Positions 1 to 7,408 of a stretch of 24,866 nucleotides of DNA are shown piece after piece (positions within the stretch are counted from its first letter, which is position 1; every line of letters begins with the position of its first letter). The position numbers were made by a program, and so were the translations under genes. The notes under the pieces are model-generated. The model had not been told where the DNA came from, did not search any database, and saw only the letters and a program-made list of their open reading frames with translations. This stretch comes from JALYUA01 sp038239305 (GTDB taxonomy: Bacteria > Acidobacteriota > Thermoanaerobaculia > UBA5066 > Gp7-AA6): positions 1 through 24,866 of the forward strand of contig JBBSEW010000059.1 in the NCBI GenBank assembly GCA_038239305.1, read 5' to 3'.

Positions 1-494
1 ACGATCATCGCGGCTCCGGCGACGAGTCCCCTCACCCCGCCCTCTCCCGCCGGGAGAGGGGGAAGGTGCAAGTCGACGAACCCGGCTGATTCCACAGCTC
101 GCAACGGGAGCCGGAGCCAGCCACCCTCCGCCCGGTCGAGGCCGCATCCGGCCGAGCCGAGCACCTTCACGACGCGCAGTCTCTCCGCGCACCGGCAAAC
201 CGTCTCAAGCCGCGACGATCATCGCGGCTCCGGCGACGAGTCCCCTCACCCCGCCCTCTCCCGCCGGGAGAGGGGGAAGGTGCAAGTCGACGAGCCCGGC
301 TGATTCCACAGCTCGCAACGGGAGGAGTCTCCTGACCAAAGGGAAGGAGGAGCCTCCCGTTGCGGGAGCCGGAGCCAGCCTCACTCCGCTCGGTCGAGGC
401 CGCATCCGGCCGAACCGAGCACCTGCCGCCACAACAGAACTCCGCGCACCGGCAACCGTCTCCCGCCGCGACGATCATCGCGGCTCCGGCGACG
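1..494. repeat. Tandem duplicated intergenic repeat (two long copies plus a third start)
   Basis: No gene is visible before galU. Copy 1 spans 1-214 (possibly cut by the window edge), copy 2 spans 215-470, and a third copy begins at 471 and breaks off at 494 just before the galU promoter box. Each copy starts ACGATCATCGCGGCTCCGGC and contains a 9-bp hairpin, CCCTCTCCC/GGGAGAGGG with a GCC loop (40-60 in copy 1). Copy 2 carries 44 extra bases (325-368) that form most of a second hairpin; in copy 1 this is absent, and the extra block is bounded by the direct repeat CGGGAG (319-324 and 363-368). The copies are otherwise nearly identical, so the duplication looks recent. Open reading frames across it look like chance GC-rich frames. 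Confidence 0.85.
314..364. repeat. Hairpin repeat element, copy A
   Basis: A 12-bp perfect inverted repeat, CGCAACGGGAGG (314-325) with CCTCCCGTTGCG (353-364), encloses a 27-nt loop that can add a short CTCCT/AGGAG stem. The same element recurs at 24798-24848, differing only in the loop. It resembles a REP or small MITE-like palindromic element; no associated transposase is visible. Confidence 0.75.
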
Positions 495-497
495 TTG

Positions 498-503
498 TAC
501 GAT
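498..503 (+). promoter_or_regulatory. Putative -10 box of galU (leaderless)
   Basis: TACGAT lies 6 nt before the galU ATG and no Shine-Dalgarno sequence is present, so transcription would start at or next to the start codon. No convincing -35 box is visible. The box sits directly after the broken third repeat copy. Confidence 0.4.
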
Positions 504-509
504 CGCCCC

Positions 510-1376
510 ATGCCTTCCGTCAAGGTGGCCGTATTTCCCGCCGCCGGGCTCGGGACTCGCTTCCTGCCCGCTACGAAATCCATCCCGAAAGAGATGCTCC
601 CCCTCGTCGACAAGCCTCTCATTCAGTACGTCGTCGAGGAGGCGGCTGCGGCTGGCATCGAGCGCATCGTGCTGGTGACGAGCCGCGGAAAGAGCGCCAT
701 CGAGGACCACTTCGACCTTTCCTGGGAGCTCGAGCGCTCGCTCGAGGAGCGGGGCAAGACGGAACCGCTGCGCATGGTCCAGGCGGTGTCGCGTCTCGTG
801 CGCGTGTCCGCGGTCCGGCAGGCGCAGGCGCTCGGCCTCGGCCACGCGGTTCTGATGGCGCGGGACGAGGTGGGCAACGAGCCGTTTGCCGTCATGCTGT
901 CGGACGACATCGTCGATTCCGAGGACCCGTGCATCGGCCAGATGATTCGCCTCTACGAGCGCCGGGGTAATCCCGTCATCGCGCTTCAGGAGGTACCGGC
1001 CTCGCAGACGCATCTCTACGGCGTCGTCGCCGGCGAACGGATCGAAGAGCGCGTTTTCGCCCTGTCCGGTATGGTGGAAAAACCGCCGGCCGGCTCGGCT
1101 CCATCGAATTTCGCGATCATCGGGCGGTACCTTCTCCCCCCGGACATCTTCGGGATTCTCGAGAAGACGCGATCGGATGTCGGAGGCGAGATCCAGCTGA
1201 CGTCCGGGCTCCAGGCACTCCTCGCGACGCGGCCCATCGACGGGTTCGTGTTCGAGGGCACCCGCTACGACGCCGGCGACAAGCTCGGATTTCTCAAGGC
1301 GACGGTCGCTCTCGCATCCAAGCGGGAAGACCTGGGCCCGGCATTTCGCGAGTATCTGGAGGGAAGGGAAAAATAG
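510..1376 (+). CDS. galU: UTP--glucose-1-phosphate uridylyltransferase (GalU)
   Basis: This cytoplasmic enzyme makes UDP-glucose and pyrophosphate from UTP and glucose 1-phosphate, feeding glycan and nucleotide-sugar synthesis. The 288-residue product has the usual length for bacterial GalU. It opens with the nucleotidyltransferase signature A-A-G-L-G-T-R-F-L-P-A-T-K-S-x-P-K-E-M-L-P (11-31) followed by V-D-K-P (33-36). A G-L-G-H-A-V segment and the metal-binding type S-D-D motif follow near the middle, and the sugar-binding G-T-R-Y-D-x-G-D-K motif is close to the C-terminus. The frame stays open upstream to 360, but that part is the intergenic repeat, so the ATG at 510 is chosen. It converges with the FmdB-type gene. 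It may supply UDP-sugars upstream of the galactopyranose mutase at 14269; that link is inference. Confidence 0.95.
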   Translation: MPSVKVAVFPAAGLGTRFLPATKSIPKEMLPLVDKPLIQYVVEEAAAAGIERIVLVTSRGKSAIEDHFDLSWELERSLEERGKTEPLRMVQAVSRLVRVSAVRQAQALGLGHAVLMARDEVGNEPFAVMLSDDIVDSEDPCIGQMIRLYERRGNPVIALQEVPASQTHLYGVVAGERIEERVFALSGMVEKPPAGSAPSNFAIIGRYLLPPDIFGILEKTRSDVGGEIQLTSGLQALLATRPIDGFVFEGTRYDAGDKLGFLKATVALASKREDLGPAFREYLEGREK

Positions 1377-1416
1377 ATCCGCCTGTCAGCTCCGCCGGGG
1401 GCCCGGACGGCGAAAT

Positions 1417-1869
1417 CTAACCCTTCTTCTTTCCGGGTTTCTTCGCCTCAGGCTTTCCGGATGATCCGCGCTGGGAGGCCGAATCGGAACGGGAAGAAGA
1501 ATTCGAACCGGTCGACGAATCGGATTTCGCGGGTGAGGAAGACGAGGTCGATTCGGATTTCGGCGATGAATCGGATTTCGCGGAGGAGTCCGCCTTCGCA
1601 TCCGCCTTGCCGGACGAGGAGTCGCTCTCCGACCCTCCGGAGCTTTTCTCGCCGCTTCCCTCCCCCTTCTTGCTCGAACCGCCGATGTCCCCTTTGCCGT
1701 AATCGGTGATGTAGAAGCCGCTGCCCTTGAACTGGATCGCAGGCGCCGAGATCATCTTCTTGACGCTGCCGCCGCAATCCGGGCATGTCCGGAGAGGCCG
1801 GGAGCCGTGGTTCTGGATGAGCTCGGTCTTGTGACCGCACTTCTTGCAGAGGTATTCGTACAGAGGCAT
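1417..1869 (-). CDS. FmdB-family zinc ribbon protein with long Ser/Lys/Asp-rich tail
   Basis: The first 60 residues are a typical FmdB/CxxC_CXXC_SSSS regulatory zinc ribbon: M-P-L-Y-E-Y, then C8-x-x-C11 and C29-P-D-C32-G-G, then I-S-A-P-A-I-Q-F-K-G-S-G-F-Y-x-T-D-Y. Proteins of this family bind zinc and are named for a putative regulator of formamidase, but their real role is mostly unknown. After residue 65 the protein changes to about 85 residues of Ser, Lys, Asp, Glu and Gly ending K-K-P-G-K-K-K-G, a low-complexity tail longer than most family members carry. The start is set by the conserved M-P-L-Y-E-Y; the frame is open far upstream but that sequence is a shadow. No ribosome binding site is visible. 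Confidence 0.85.
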   Translation of the reverse strand: MPLYEYLCKKCGHKTELIQNHGSRPLRTCPDCGGSVKKMISAPAIQFKGSGFYITDYGKGDIGGSSKKGEGSGEKSSGGSESDSSSGKADAKADSSAKSDSSPKSESTSSSSPAKSDSSTGSNSSSRSDSASQRGSSGKPEAKKPGKKKG

Positions 1870-1877
1870 GCGGGACC

Positions 1878-1883
1878 AGTCTA
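1878..1883 (-). promoter_or_regulatory. Putative -10 box of the FmdB-type gene
   Basis: On the minus strand TAGACT lies 8 nt before the ATG, with no Shine-Dalgarno sequence between. It follows the leaderless-type spacing seen at galU, moeA and the ketosynthase gene. Confidence 0.35.
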
Positions 1884-1949
1884 AAGCAGCGGGGAATCGC
1901 CCAGGAGGATGACGGGGGGCCGTCGGCAGCTTTGTGCCGCACCTCAGTC

Positions 1950-2717
1950 TCAGCCCCCGAGGCTGCCCCCTTCGGTCTTGTACTGGATTTTCTTCGCTCC
2001 CGCTCCGGAGCCGCGCATCTTGCGGACCAGACCCAGGCAGTAGAAGGCGTAGAGGATCCGCGCGTTCTCGGGCACGCTTCCGGGCCCTCGCGAGGCAAGT
2101 TTCTGGAGGGGCGTTTTTCCGTCGATCCCCTCGTAGAACTGCCGCTCCTCCGGAGTGAATAGCTCGAGGAGCGAGTTGCGTGTGCGCTCCAGGACGGTCG
2201 TGGCGTTTCCGAGCCGGGCGACGAGACGCCGCACGTCCGCGGCGCGCCGAACGCCTTCGAGGATCACCTCCGGGATGGGAGCGTCGATCCGGACGAGCTC
2301 CCCCTGGCGCTTCGGACCGATCTCGAACAGCGCGTCCCCGGACTCCCAGTCGAAGGCGCCCCAGAGGATCTCCCGTATCTGCCCGGAGACCGCCTGGTTC
2401 AGGACCTCCGGTGTGACGAACCCCATCTGCAGCAGTACCTGCCCGAGTCGCAGTCCCTCCCGCGCCCGGCGCTCTTCGGCCTCGACCGCCGCTTCGGGCT
2501 TCATGAGCCCGTGGCGCACGAGATAAACGCCGAGGCTGACTTCGCGCTCGTTGGAGGTCGCAAAAACGACGAGCCCTTCGTCGAGGAATATCCGCCGGAC
2601 CCGATTCTCGCGCGAGGCCGTCACCACGCCGGGCACCCGGTAACGATGGATCGTCGAAAGAATCTCCGCGAGCGGTGTAATCCCCAGGTCGCCGCGGTAC
2701 TCGAATTTTCTGTCCAT
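1950..2717 (-). CDS. DUF4388 domain-containing protein
   Basis: The 255-residue protein starts F-E-Y-R-G-D-L-G-I-T-P-L-A-E-I-L-S-T-I-H-R-Y-R, which matches the beginning of DUF4388 (PatA-type N-terminal domain), and continues G-V-V-T-A-S-R, F-L-D-E-G-L-V-V-F-A-T-S-N, typical of that fold, to about residue 110. The domain is common in gliding and soil bacteria, often beside response-regulator or signalling modules, and its biochemical role is not established. The C-terminal half (about 130-255) has no receiver or kinase motif I recognise. A TACCAT box sits 13 nt before the ATG. It lies upstream of the FmdB-type gene on the same strand, 80 nt away, so the two could share a transcript. No signal peptide or membrane segment, so cytoplasmic. 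Confidence 0.8.
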   Translation of the reverse strand: MDRKFEYRGDLGITPLAEILSTIHRYRVPGVVTASRENRVRRIFLDEGLVVFATSNEREVSLGVYLVRHGLMKPEAAVEAEERRAREGLRLGQVLLQMGFVTPEVLNQAVSGQIREILWGAFDWESGDALFEIGPKRQGELVRIDAPIPEVILEGVRRAADVRRLVARLGNATTVLERTRNSLLELFTPEERQFYEGIDGKTPLQKLASRGPGSVPENARILYAFYCLGLVRKMRGSGAGAKKIQYKTEGGSLGG

Positions 2718-2868
2718 GGGGATCGGTCGGATGGTACCAAAGCCGGGCGCAGGCTGAGACCGACTCCCGTTTCAACGGGAGCCCTCCGCCGGAGGAACCT
2801 GCCGGACGAGGCCATGAGAGCGAGCACATCGAGCCGGAGATCGAGTCTTTCCACGGCGAACGGCTGAG

Positions 2869-2910
2869 AGCGGACAGCGGACAGCTGACAGCTGACAGCT
2901 GACAGCGGAC
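2869..2910. repeat. 7-bp tandem array AGC(G/T)GAC x6
   Basis: Six contiguous heptamers: AGCGGAC, AGCGGAC, AGCTGAC three times, AGCGGAC. Related but degraded copies follow to about 2930. The array fills the 250-bp gap between the divergent DUF4388 and moeA genes; the rest of the gap shows nothing recognisable apart from promoter boxes. Confidence 0.9.
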
Positions 2911-2955
2911 GCTGACGTCCGACAGCTCGTCCCCCGACTCTCCCGTTTCCCGGCC

Positions 2956-2961
2956 TAGAAT
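2956..2961 (+). promoter_or_regulatory. Putative -10 box of moeA (leaderless)
   Basis: TAGAAT lies exactly 6 nt before the GTG start, with no ribosome binding site between. The spacing equals that at galU and the ketosynthase gene. No clear -35 box. Confidence 0.45.
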
Positions 2962-2967
2962 CGTCCG

Positions 2968-4209
2968 GTGACCACGTTTTCGGAAGCGCTCGCGATCCTT
3001 TCCGGCGCCATCGGGGCTCCCGGGCCGGCCCGTGCCGTGCCTCTCGCCGAAGCGCTCGGACGGGTGCTCGCACGCGAGATCGTCGCGGATGTCGACTGGC
3101 CTCCGTTCGATACGTCCGCGATGGATGGTTATGCGGTCCGGGTCGCGGATGCGGCGTCTGGACAGCCCCTCGCCGAGCGCGTCGGCCTCCTTGCGGCGGG
3201 TGAGGCGCACCCGGAGCCCCTCCGGCTGGGCGAGGCCGTGCGGATCATGACCGGCGCGCCCCTGCCGGCCGGCGCCGAGGCGATCGTGCCCGTGGAGAGG
3301 GCCCACCGGGACGGAGGTTTTGTCCGGTTCGACGCACCGCCCGTTCCAGGCGCCCACCTTCGCCGGCGCGGAGAGAGCATTCCGGCGGGCTCGCGTCTGG
3401 CCGCTCCGGGGCGAAAGCTCCGGCCGGCCGACGTCGCGCTCGCCGCGCTCGCGGGAGCGGATCCTCTGGCGGTCTTCCCCGCTCCCCGCATCGCGGTCGC
3501 GGCGACCGGCAACGAGGTGGTGCGAGGCCGCGAACGCCCCGCTGCCGGCCGGCTGCGAGATTCGAACGGCCCCATGCTGGTCGCCGAGTGCCGCGCGCTC
3601 GGCTGGGACGCGCGCCGCGGGGCATCCGTTCCCGACGACCCGTTCGCCGTGCGGGCTCTGTTCGAGGCCGCCGGCTCCGAGGAAGACTTCCTCGTGACGA
3701 CGGGCGGCGTCTCGGCCGGCGATCTCGACCTTCTGCCGGATGCCGCCGTCCGGTCGGGCTTCGAGATGCTCTTTCACGGCGTCGCGATCCGCCCGGGAAA
3801 GCCGGTCGCGTTCGCGCGGCGCGGGCGGACGTTCTGGATCGGTCTGCCCGGCAATCCCGTCTCGGCGTCGGTCGCTTTCCACCTCTTCGCGCGGGAGGCG
3901 CTCGCGCGATTCGAAGGAGACGAAGAGCCCGCGGCGCCCAGAGTCCGGGGCCGGATCGGCACCCCTCTCCCGGCGTCCGGGGATCGGGACCGTTTCTTCG
4001 ACGCGATCTGGTCGGGTGCGGGGCGCGTCGACACGATCCTCTCCTCCGGCAGCCACGACCTCGCCGCCTACGCGCTCGCCAATGCGCTGATCCACTGTCC
4101 GGCCGGAACGCCCGCACTCCCTCGAGGCGCGGAAGTCTCGTGCATTCTGCTGGGCCGCCCCTCGGCGGTCGGTCCTGCCCCGGCGCCAGCCCCGACCTTG
4201 GAACCATGA
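2968..4209 (+). CDS. moeA: Molybdopterin molybdenumtransferase (MoeA)
   Basis: MoeA inserts molybdate into adenylated molybdopterin in the last step of molybdenum cofactor synthesis in the cytoplasm. The 413-residue length fits the family. Visible signatures are P-P-F-D-T-S-A-M-D-G-Y-A-V (45-57), M-T-G-A-P-L-P-x-G-A-E-A-I-V-P-V-E (94-110), R-D-S-N-G (197-201), T-T-G-G-V-S-A-G-D-L-D (244-254), the last with S-A-G in place of the common S-M-G, then P-G-K-P-V-A-F (276-282) and G-L-P-G-N-P-V-S-A (292-300). The GTG at 2968 directly precedes the T-T-F-S-E-A-L start expected of the family. It overlaps the downstream hydrolase by 4 bp. No other cofactor-synthesis gene or molybdoenzyme is in the window, so its partner enzymes are elsewhere. 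Confidence 0.93.
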   Translation: MTTFSEALAILSGAIGAPGPARAVPLAEALGRVLAREIVADVDWPPFDTSAMDGYAVRVADAASGQPLAERVGLLAAGEAHPEPLRLGEAVRIMTGAPLPAGAEAIVPVERAHRDGGFVRFDAPPVPGAHLRRRGESIPAGSRLAAPGRKLRPADVALAALAGADPLAVFPAPRIAVAATGNEVVRGRERPAAGRLRDSNGPMLVAECRALGWDARRGASVPDDPFAVRALFEAAGSEEDFLVTTGGVSAGDLDLLPDAAVRSGFEMLFHGVAIRPGKPVAFARRGRTFWIGLPGNPVSASVAFHLFAREALARFEGDEEPAAPRVRGRIGTPLPASGDRDRFFDAIWSGAGRVDTILSSGSHDLAAYALANALIHCPAGTPALPRGAEVSCILLGRPSAVGPAPAPAPTLEP

Positions 4210-4985
4210 GCGATCGCGCTCTGCCGGCCGCCGACGCGGTCCACAGGCGCGTCCGCGCGTCCGACCAGACCCCGATCGCCTTCACGTGGTGGCGGCGCCC
4301 CTCCGCGGAGCTGCTCATCCTCGCCCCCGGGTTCTGGCGCGTCCGGCTCGCCCGCGAAAACCTCTTCCTCGCGAACCACTACCTCCGGCTCGGATATGAC
4401 GTCGTCGCGCTCGATTTTCGCGGCCACGGCGACAGCGGCGGCTCGTACTCCTTCGGCGCCCACGAGTCATTGGACCTGAAAGCGGTCATCGATGCCGTCG
4501 TCGGGGAGGGTCGCCCGTACTCCCGGTTCGCGGTGCTCGGGCTGTCGCTCGGCGGTTCCATCGCGGCCGACGCGCTCGGGCGTTTTCCGGAGCTTCCCTG
4601 CCGCGCGCTGACGATGATCTCGTCACCGGCGGACCTGCGAAGCCTCCGGCCGAGGCCGTTCAAGCCCGGAGCGATGCGCCAGGTGAGCTGGAAGAACGCC
4701 ATCCGCATGCCCCGCCTTTCGGCGATCTCGACTGTCACGCGAAGGCCCGCGGTCGGGGCTGCCCTCGCCGGCCTGACGATCCCTAAGCTCATCATCACCG
4801 CGGAAGGAGACTGGCTCGTCGACCCGTCCCACGGCCGCATCCTCGCGGACGCCGCGGCCCCTCCGGTCGACTACGTGCATCTCGACCTCCCCGGAAACCT
4901 CCACGCCGACTCCCTCGTCAAATATGTCCCCCTCCGCCTCCTCCGCGTCCTCGACCGCTGGTTCGCGAAGAACGCGCCGCCATGA
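4206..4985 (+). CDS. Alpha/beta-fold hydrolase
   Basis: The 259-residue protein has the alpha/beta hydrolase order of elements: an oxyanion-type strand L-I-L-A-P-G-F (37-43), D-F-R-G-H-G-D-S-G-G (70-79), the nucleophile elbow G-L-S-L-G-G with Ser114, an acid candidate Asp202 or Asp206 in A-E-G-D-W-L-V-D, and His233 in L-P-G-N-L-H-A-D. The substrate cannot be told; the family includes esterases, lipases and acyl peptidases. There is no signal peptide, so it is probably cytoplasmic. The ATG overlaps the moeA stop (ATGA), suggesting coupled translation, but I know of no functional link to molybdenum cofactor synthesis. The frame runs open upstream inside moeA, and that part is a shadow. Confidence 0.8.
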   Translation: MSDRALPAADAVHRRVRASDQTPIAFTWWRRPSAELLILAPGFWRVRLARENLFLANHYLRLGYDVVALDFRGHGDSGGSYSFGAHESLDLKAVIDAVVGEGRPYSRFAVLGLSLGGSIAADALGRFPELPCRALTMISSPADLRSLRPRPFKPGAMRQVSWKNAIRMPRLSAISTVTRRPAVGAALAGLTIPKLIITAEGDWLVDPSHGRILADAAAPPVDYVHLDLPGNLHADSLVKYVPLRLLRVLDRWFAKNAPP

Positions 4986-4992
4986 GAAGAGG

Positions 4993-5048
4993 CGGGAAAC
5001 GGGAAACAGGAAACGGGAAACGGGAAACGGGAAACGGGAAACGGGAAA
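4993..5048. repeat. 7-bp tandem array CGGGAAA x8
   Basis: Eight contiguous heptamers of CGGGAAA start 8 nt after the hydrolase stop codon; only the third differs (CAGGAAA). This is the most regular of the heptamer arrays and could therefore be the youngest. Confidence 0.95.
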
Positions 5049-5086
5049 CGAACGAAGGGATAATCCGCCGCCCCCGCTCCGGCGAG

Positions 5087-5163
5087 CGTCTTCGCAGATT
5101 TCCGATAATTTGATAGATCGATTGATCGCGAGATCATGAGATCGCGAGATCGTGAGATTCGGA
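5087..5163. repeat. GATC-rich 8-bp array, copy 1 of an inverted pair
   Basis: Octamers starting with GATC run from 5116: GATCGATT, GATCGCGA, GATCATGA, GATCGCGA, GATCGTGA, GATTCGGA, with degraded AT-richer units before them back to about 5087. Bases 5118-5152 are the exact reverse complement of 24607-24641, and weaker similarity continues on the 5087 side. The remaining intergenic sequence to 5244 shows nothing recognisable. Confidence 0.85.
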
Positions 5164-5244
5164 CTCGAGGGAAGGATCCCGACTGATCACCCGATTCTTT
5201 CCTTAACCGTTTCTCGTGACCCGGCGATCGATCCGGCTCGTTGC

Positions 5245-5250
5245 TAAACT
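5245..5250 (+). promoter_or_regulatory. Putative -10 box of the ketosynthase operon (leaderless)
   Basis: TAAACT is followed by six C residues and then the GTG start. The 6-nt spacing matches galU and moeA; no Shine-Dalgarno and no good -35 box are present. Confidence 0.45.
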
Positions 5251-5256
5251 CCCCCC

Positions 5257-6513
5257 GTGTTCCCTCGCCGGGTCGCGATCACCGGAATCGGCTGCATCTC
5301 CCCCAACGGGAACGGGCGGGAAGCGTATGCCCGCGCCCTGCGCGAAGGGTCGAGCGGCGTCGGGCGGATCTCCCTGTTCGACCCGGAAGGGCTTCCCGCG
5401 ACGATCGCCGGCGAAGTCAAGGGACTCGACCCCGCCGCGTTCGTGGCTCCGAAGGACCTCCGCCACGTCTCCCGCGCGGTCCCGATGGCGCTCGCCGCCG
5501 CGACCGAGGCGATGGCCGACGCCGGGCTCGACGGGGACGCGCTTCGAAGCCTCGAGGCGCGACGGGAGATCGGCGTGTTCCTCGGAACGGGCGGCGGTCC
5601 GATCGAGTTCTCGGAGCGGATGTATCACCTGTATTACACGAACCAGGTGAAGAAGGCTTCCGTGTACTCGATTCCCTCGGGAACGATCGGAACGCTCTCG
5701 TCCGAGATCTCGATGCACTTCGGGCTGCGCGGGCTGTCGCAGGTGCTGTCGACCGGTTGCGCGTCGTCGACGGACGCGCTCGGTCACGCGTTTCGCGCCG
5801 TGAAATTCGGAACGGGAAACGTCTTCCTCGCCGGCGGCGTCGACGCGACGATCGTGCGGGGGATCATGGAAGGGTTCGCCATGATGAAGATCGTGTCGAC
5901 CGCCCATGAAGGAGATCCGCCTCTCGCGTCCCGGCCTTTCTCCGCGGACCGCGACGGGTTCGTGATCGCGGAGGGGTCCTGGATGTTCGTTCTCGAGGAG
6001 TACGAGAGAGCGCGCGCGCGCGGGGCTCGTCTCTACGGTGAGATCCGAGGCTATGGCGCGACATGCGACGCGCACCATCGCGTCCGGCTCGACGAGACGG
6101 GAGAGGAGCCGGCTCGCGCGATGACCCTCGCCCTGGCCGAAGCGGGCCTGCCCCCCGAGGCCATCGGATACCTCGCGTATCACGGCACGTCGACCCGGCT
6201 GAACGACCGCGTCGAGACGCGCGCCGTCCGCCTCGCCTTCGGAGAGGCCGCGGACAGGCTGCCCGGCTCCTCGATCAAGTCGATGATCGGGCATCCCCAG
6301 GGCGCGTGCGGGGCGGCGGCTGTGGCGGCCACGCTCCTCGGAATGCGAGACGGCTTTCTGCCTCCCACAATCAACCTCGACCGGCCCGACCCGGCGTGCG
6401 ACCTCGACTACGTCCCGAACGTGTCCCGCGCCGCGACCTTCGAGCACGCCGTCTGCAACTGCATCGGATTCGGCTCGAAAAACAGCGCCCTCGTGATCTC
6501 CGCAACCGCCTGA
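5257..6513 (+). CDS. Beta-ketoacyl-[acyl-carrier-protein] synthase, FabF/KAS II-like
   Basis: The enzyme condenses an acyl thioester with malonyl-ACP. The 418-residue length is that of KAS II. It begins R-R-V-A-I-T-G-I-G as FabF proteins do, and keeps the thiolase-fold active site: Cys168 in S-T-G-C-A-S-S, His309 in Y-H-G-T-S-T, Lys341 in I-K-S-M-I-G-H and His346, followed by G-A-C-G-A-A-A. Only one ketosynthase is present and there is no acyltransferase, ACP or ketoreductase nearby. Because it heads a set with a methyltransferase and a geranylgeranyl-reductase-like flavoprotein, it more likely serves a specialised lipid or polyketide than bulk fatty acid synthesis; that is inference. The GTG start gives the canonical N-terminus. 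Its stop codon lies inside an 8-bp tandem array. Confidence 0.88.
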   Translation: MFPRRVAITGIGCISPNGNGREAYARALREGSSGVGRISLFDPEGLPATIAGEVKGLDPAAFVAPKDLRHVSRAVPMALAAATEAMADAGLDGDALRSLEARREIGVFLGTGGGPIEFSERMYHLYYTNQVKKASVYSIPSGTIGTLSSEISMHFGLRGLSQVLSTGCASSTDALGHAFRAVKFGTGNVFLAGGVDATIVRGIMEGFAMMKIVSTAHEGDPPLASRPFSADRDGFVIAEGSWMFVLEEYERARARGARLYGEIRGYGATCDAHHRVRLDETGEEPARAMTLALAEAGLPPEAIGYLAYHGTSTRLNDRVETRAVRLAFGEAADRLPGSSIKSMIGHPQGACGAAAVAATLLGMRDGFLPPTINLDRPDPACDLDYVPNVSRAATFEHAVCNCIGFGSKNSALVISATA

Positions 6514-6613
6514 ACGCGGAATGGCTGAGCGGCTGAACGGTTGACTGCCGAACGGAATGCTGAACGGATAAATGATCGAACGGCTGAACGGCTGAGCCAC
6601 TGACCGATTGAGC
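6510..6613. repeat. 8-bp tandem array, consensus CTGAACGG
   Basis: About thirteen degenerate units of CTGAACGG (variants CTGAGCGG, TTGACTGC, CTGACCGA) fill the gap between the ketosynthase and methyltransferase genes. The array takes in the TGA of the first gene and the TTG proposed as start of the second. Period is mostly 8 with a few slips. Confidence 0.85.
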
Positions 6614-7408
6614 CTCCTCGTCCCGCCTCGCCGCCCCGCCCGTGAGCTTCTGGATGACGTGAGTCTGCCGGCCGACGAGATGGCGCGTTCCCTCCGCGAT
6701 CTCGAGCTCGTCAACCGGACCTGGGGAGGATCGCGCGCCGTCGAGAACCACATCCTGCCGAGGATGCGGGCCGCCGGGGCGGATCGTTACGTCGTTCTCG
6801 ACGTAGGAGCCGGATCCGGAACCGTAGCAAGGCGCCTGGCACGGCGCATCGAGGCAGAGGGACACCGCGCGATCGTGGTCGCGGTCGACCTCCAGTGGCG
6901 GCATCTCGCCGCAGGCAGGTTTTCGGGGGGCCGGCGGCTCCCGGCTCTCGCGGCGGACGCCTTCACGCTTCCGCTCGCCGATGGCGCCGCGGACTGGGTG
7001 GTCTCGACGCTCGTCTTCCACCACTTTTCTCCCGATGAGAATCGAGCGCTTCTGCGGGAGCTCGCCCGGGTGGCGCGCCGCGGTTTCGCCATGCTCGACC
7101 TGCGGCGACATCTCTTCCCCTGGATGTTCGTCTTCGTCGCCGGCCCCCTTCTCTTCGAGAGCCGCGTCTCGGTGCTCGACGGGCGCACGTCCGTGCTCCA
7201 GGCCTACACGCCGGATGAAGCGCGCACGATTGCCCGCAGCGCGGTTCCCGACGCCCGGGTCAACCGCGTGTTCCCTTACCGCATTCTCATCACGGGCTCG
7301 CGCGATACGCGCGATTCAGAAAACTCGCGCGACTCGCGCGACTCGCGCGGTCCGGACGGCTCGCGCGACGCGCGCGGTCCAGAAGACTCCCGCGATCTGC
7401 GCGAATGA
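6608..7408 (+). CDS. Class I SAM-dependent methyltransferase with S-R-D repeat tail
   Basis: Residues 62-74 carry the SAM-binding motif V-L-D-V-G-A-G-S-G-T-V-A, followed by the acidic strand V-A-V-D (91-94), A-A-D-A-F-T-L-P (115-122) and a post-motif V-V-S-T-L-V-F-H-H-F. The N-terminal block L-L-D-D-V-S-L-P-A-D-E with V-N-R-T-W-G-G-S-R-A is, from memory, typical of methyltransferases encoded beside polyketide-type synthases and FAD-dependent oxidoreductases, so a role in modifying the same product is likely but not shown. The TTG at 6608 keeps that block; a GTG at 6659 would cut into it. Residues 231-266 are twelve tripeptides of S-R-D type made by a 9-bp DNA array and are probably not part of the fold. 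The gene overlaps the next by 4 bp. Confidence 0.82.
   Translation: MSLLVPPRRPARELLDDVSLPADEMARSLRDLELVNRTWGGSRAVENHILPRMRAAGADRYVVLDVGAGSGTVARRLARRIEAEGHRAIVVAVDLQWRHLAAGRFSGGRRLPALAADAFTLPLADGAADWVVSTLVFHHFSPDENRALLRELARVARRGFAMLDLRRHLFPWMFVFVAGPLLFESRVSVLDGRTSVLQAYTPDEARTIARSAVPDARVNRVFPYRILITGSRDTRDSENSRDSRDSRGPDGSRDARGPEDSRDLRE
7298..7405 (+). repeat. 9-bp tandem array in coding sequence (S-R-D x12)
   Basis: Twelve 9-bp units of consensus CTCGCGCGA encode S-R-D, T-R-D, S-E-N, S-R-D, S-R-D, S-R-G, P-D-G, S-R-D, A-R-G, P-E-D, S-R-D, L-R-E. The array ends at the methyltransferase stop and reaches the first base of the next ATG. Confidence 0.92.

Noticed and set aside
360..509. N-terminal extension of galU
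   Set aside because: It is translated intergenic repeat; GalU homology begins at the ATG at 510.
1391..1412. Possible bidirectional terminator between galU and the FmdB-type gene
   Set aside because: A GC-rich imperfect hairpin is present, but there is no T run on either strand.
1417..4095. 892-codon open frame on the minus strand across the FmdB, DUF4388 and moeA genes
   Set aside because: Only the last 150 codons (FmdB-type protein) make sense; the rest is the GC-rich shadow of moeA and intergenic repeats.
4871..5137. Small ORFs sharing the start M-I-S-R-S-I at 5137 (-) and 24622 (+)
   Set aside because: The shared residues come from the inverted GATC-rich DNA array; downstream sequences differ and no ribosome binding site is seen.
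5112..5163. CRISPR array or origin of replication at the GATC-rich octamers
   Set aside because: Units are 8 bp without spacers, and there is no DnaA-box cluster or dnaA/dnaN/gidA neighbour.
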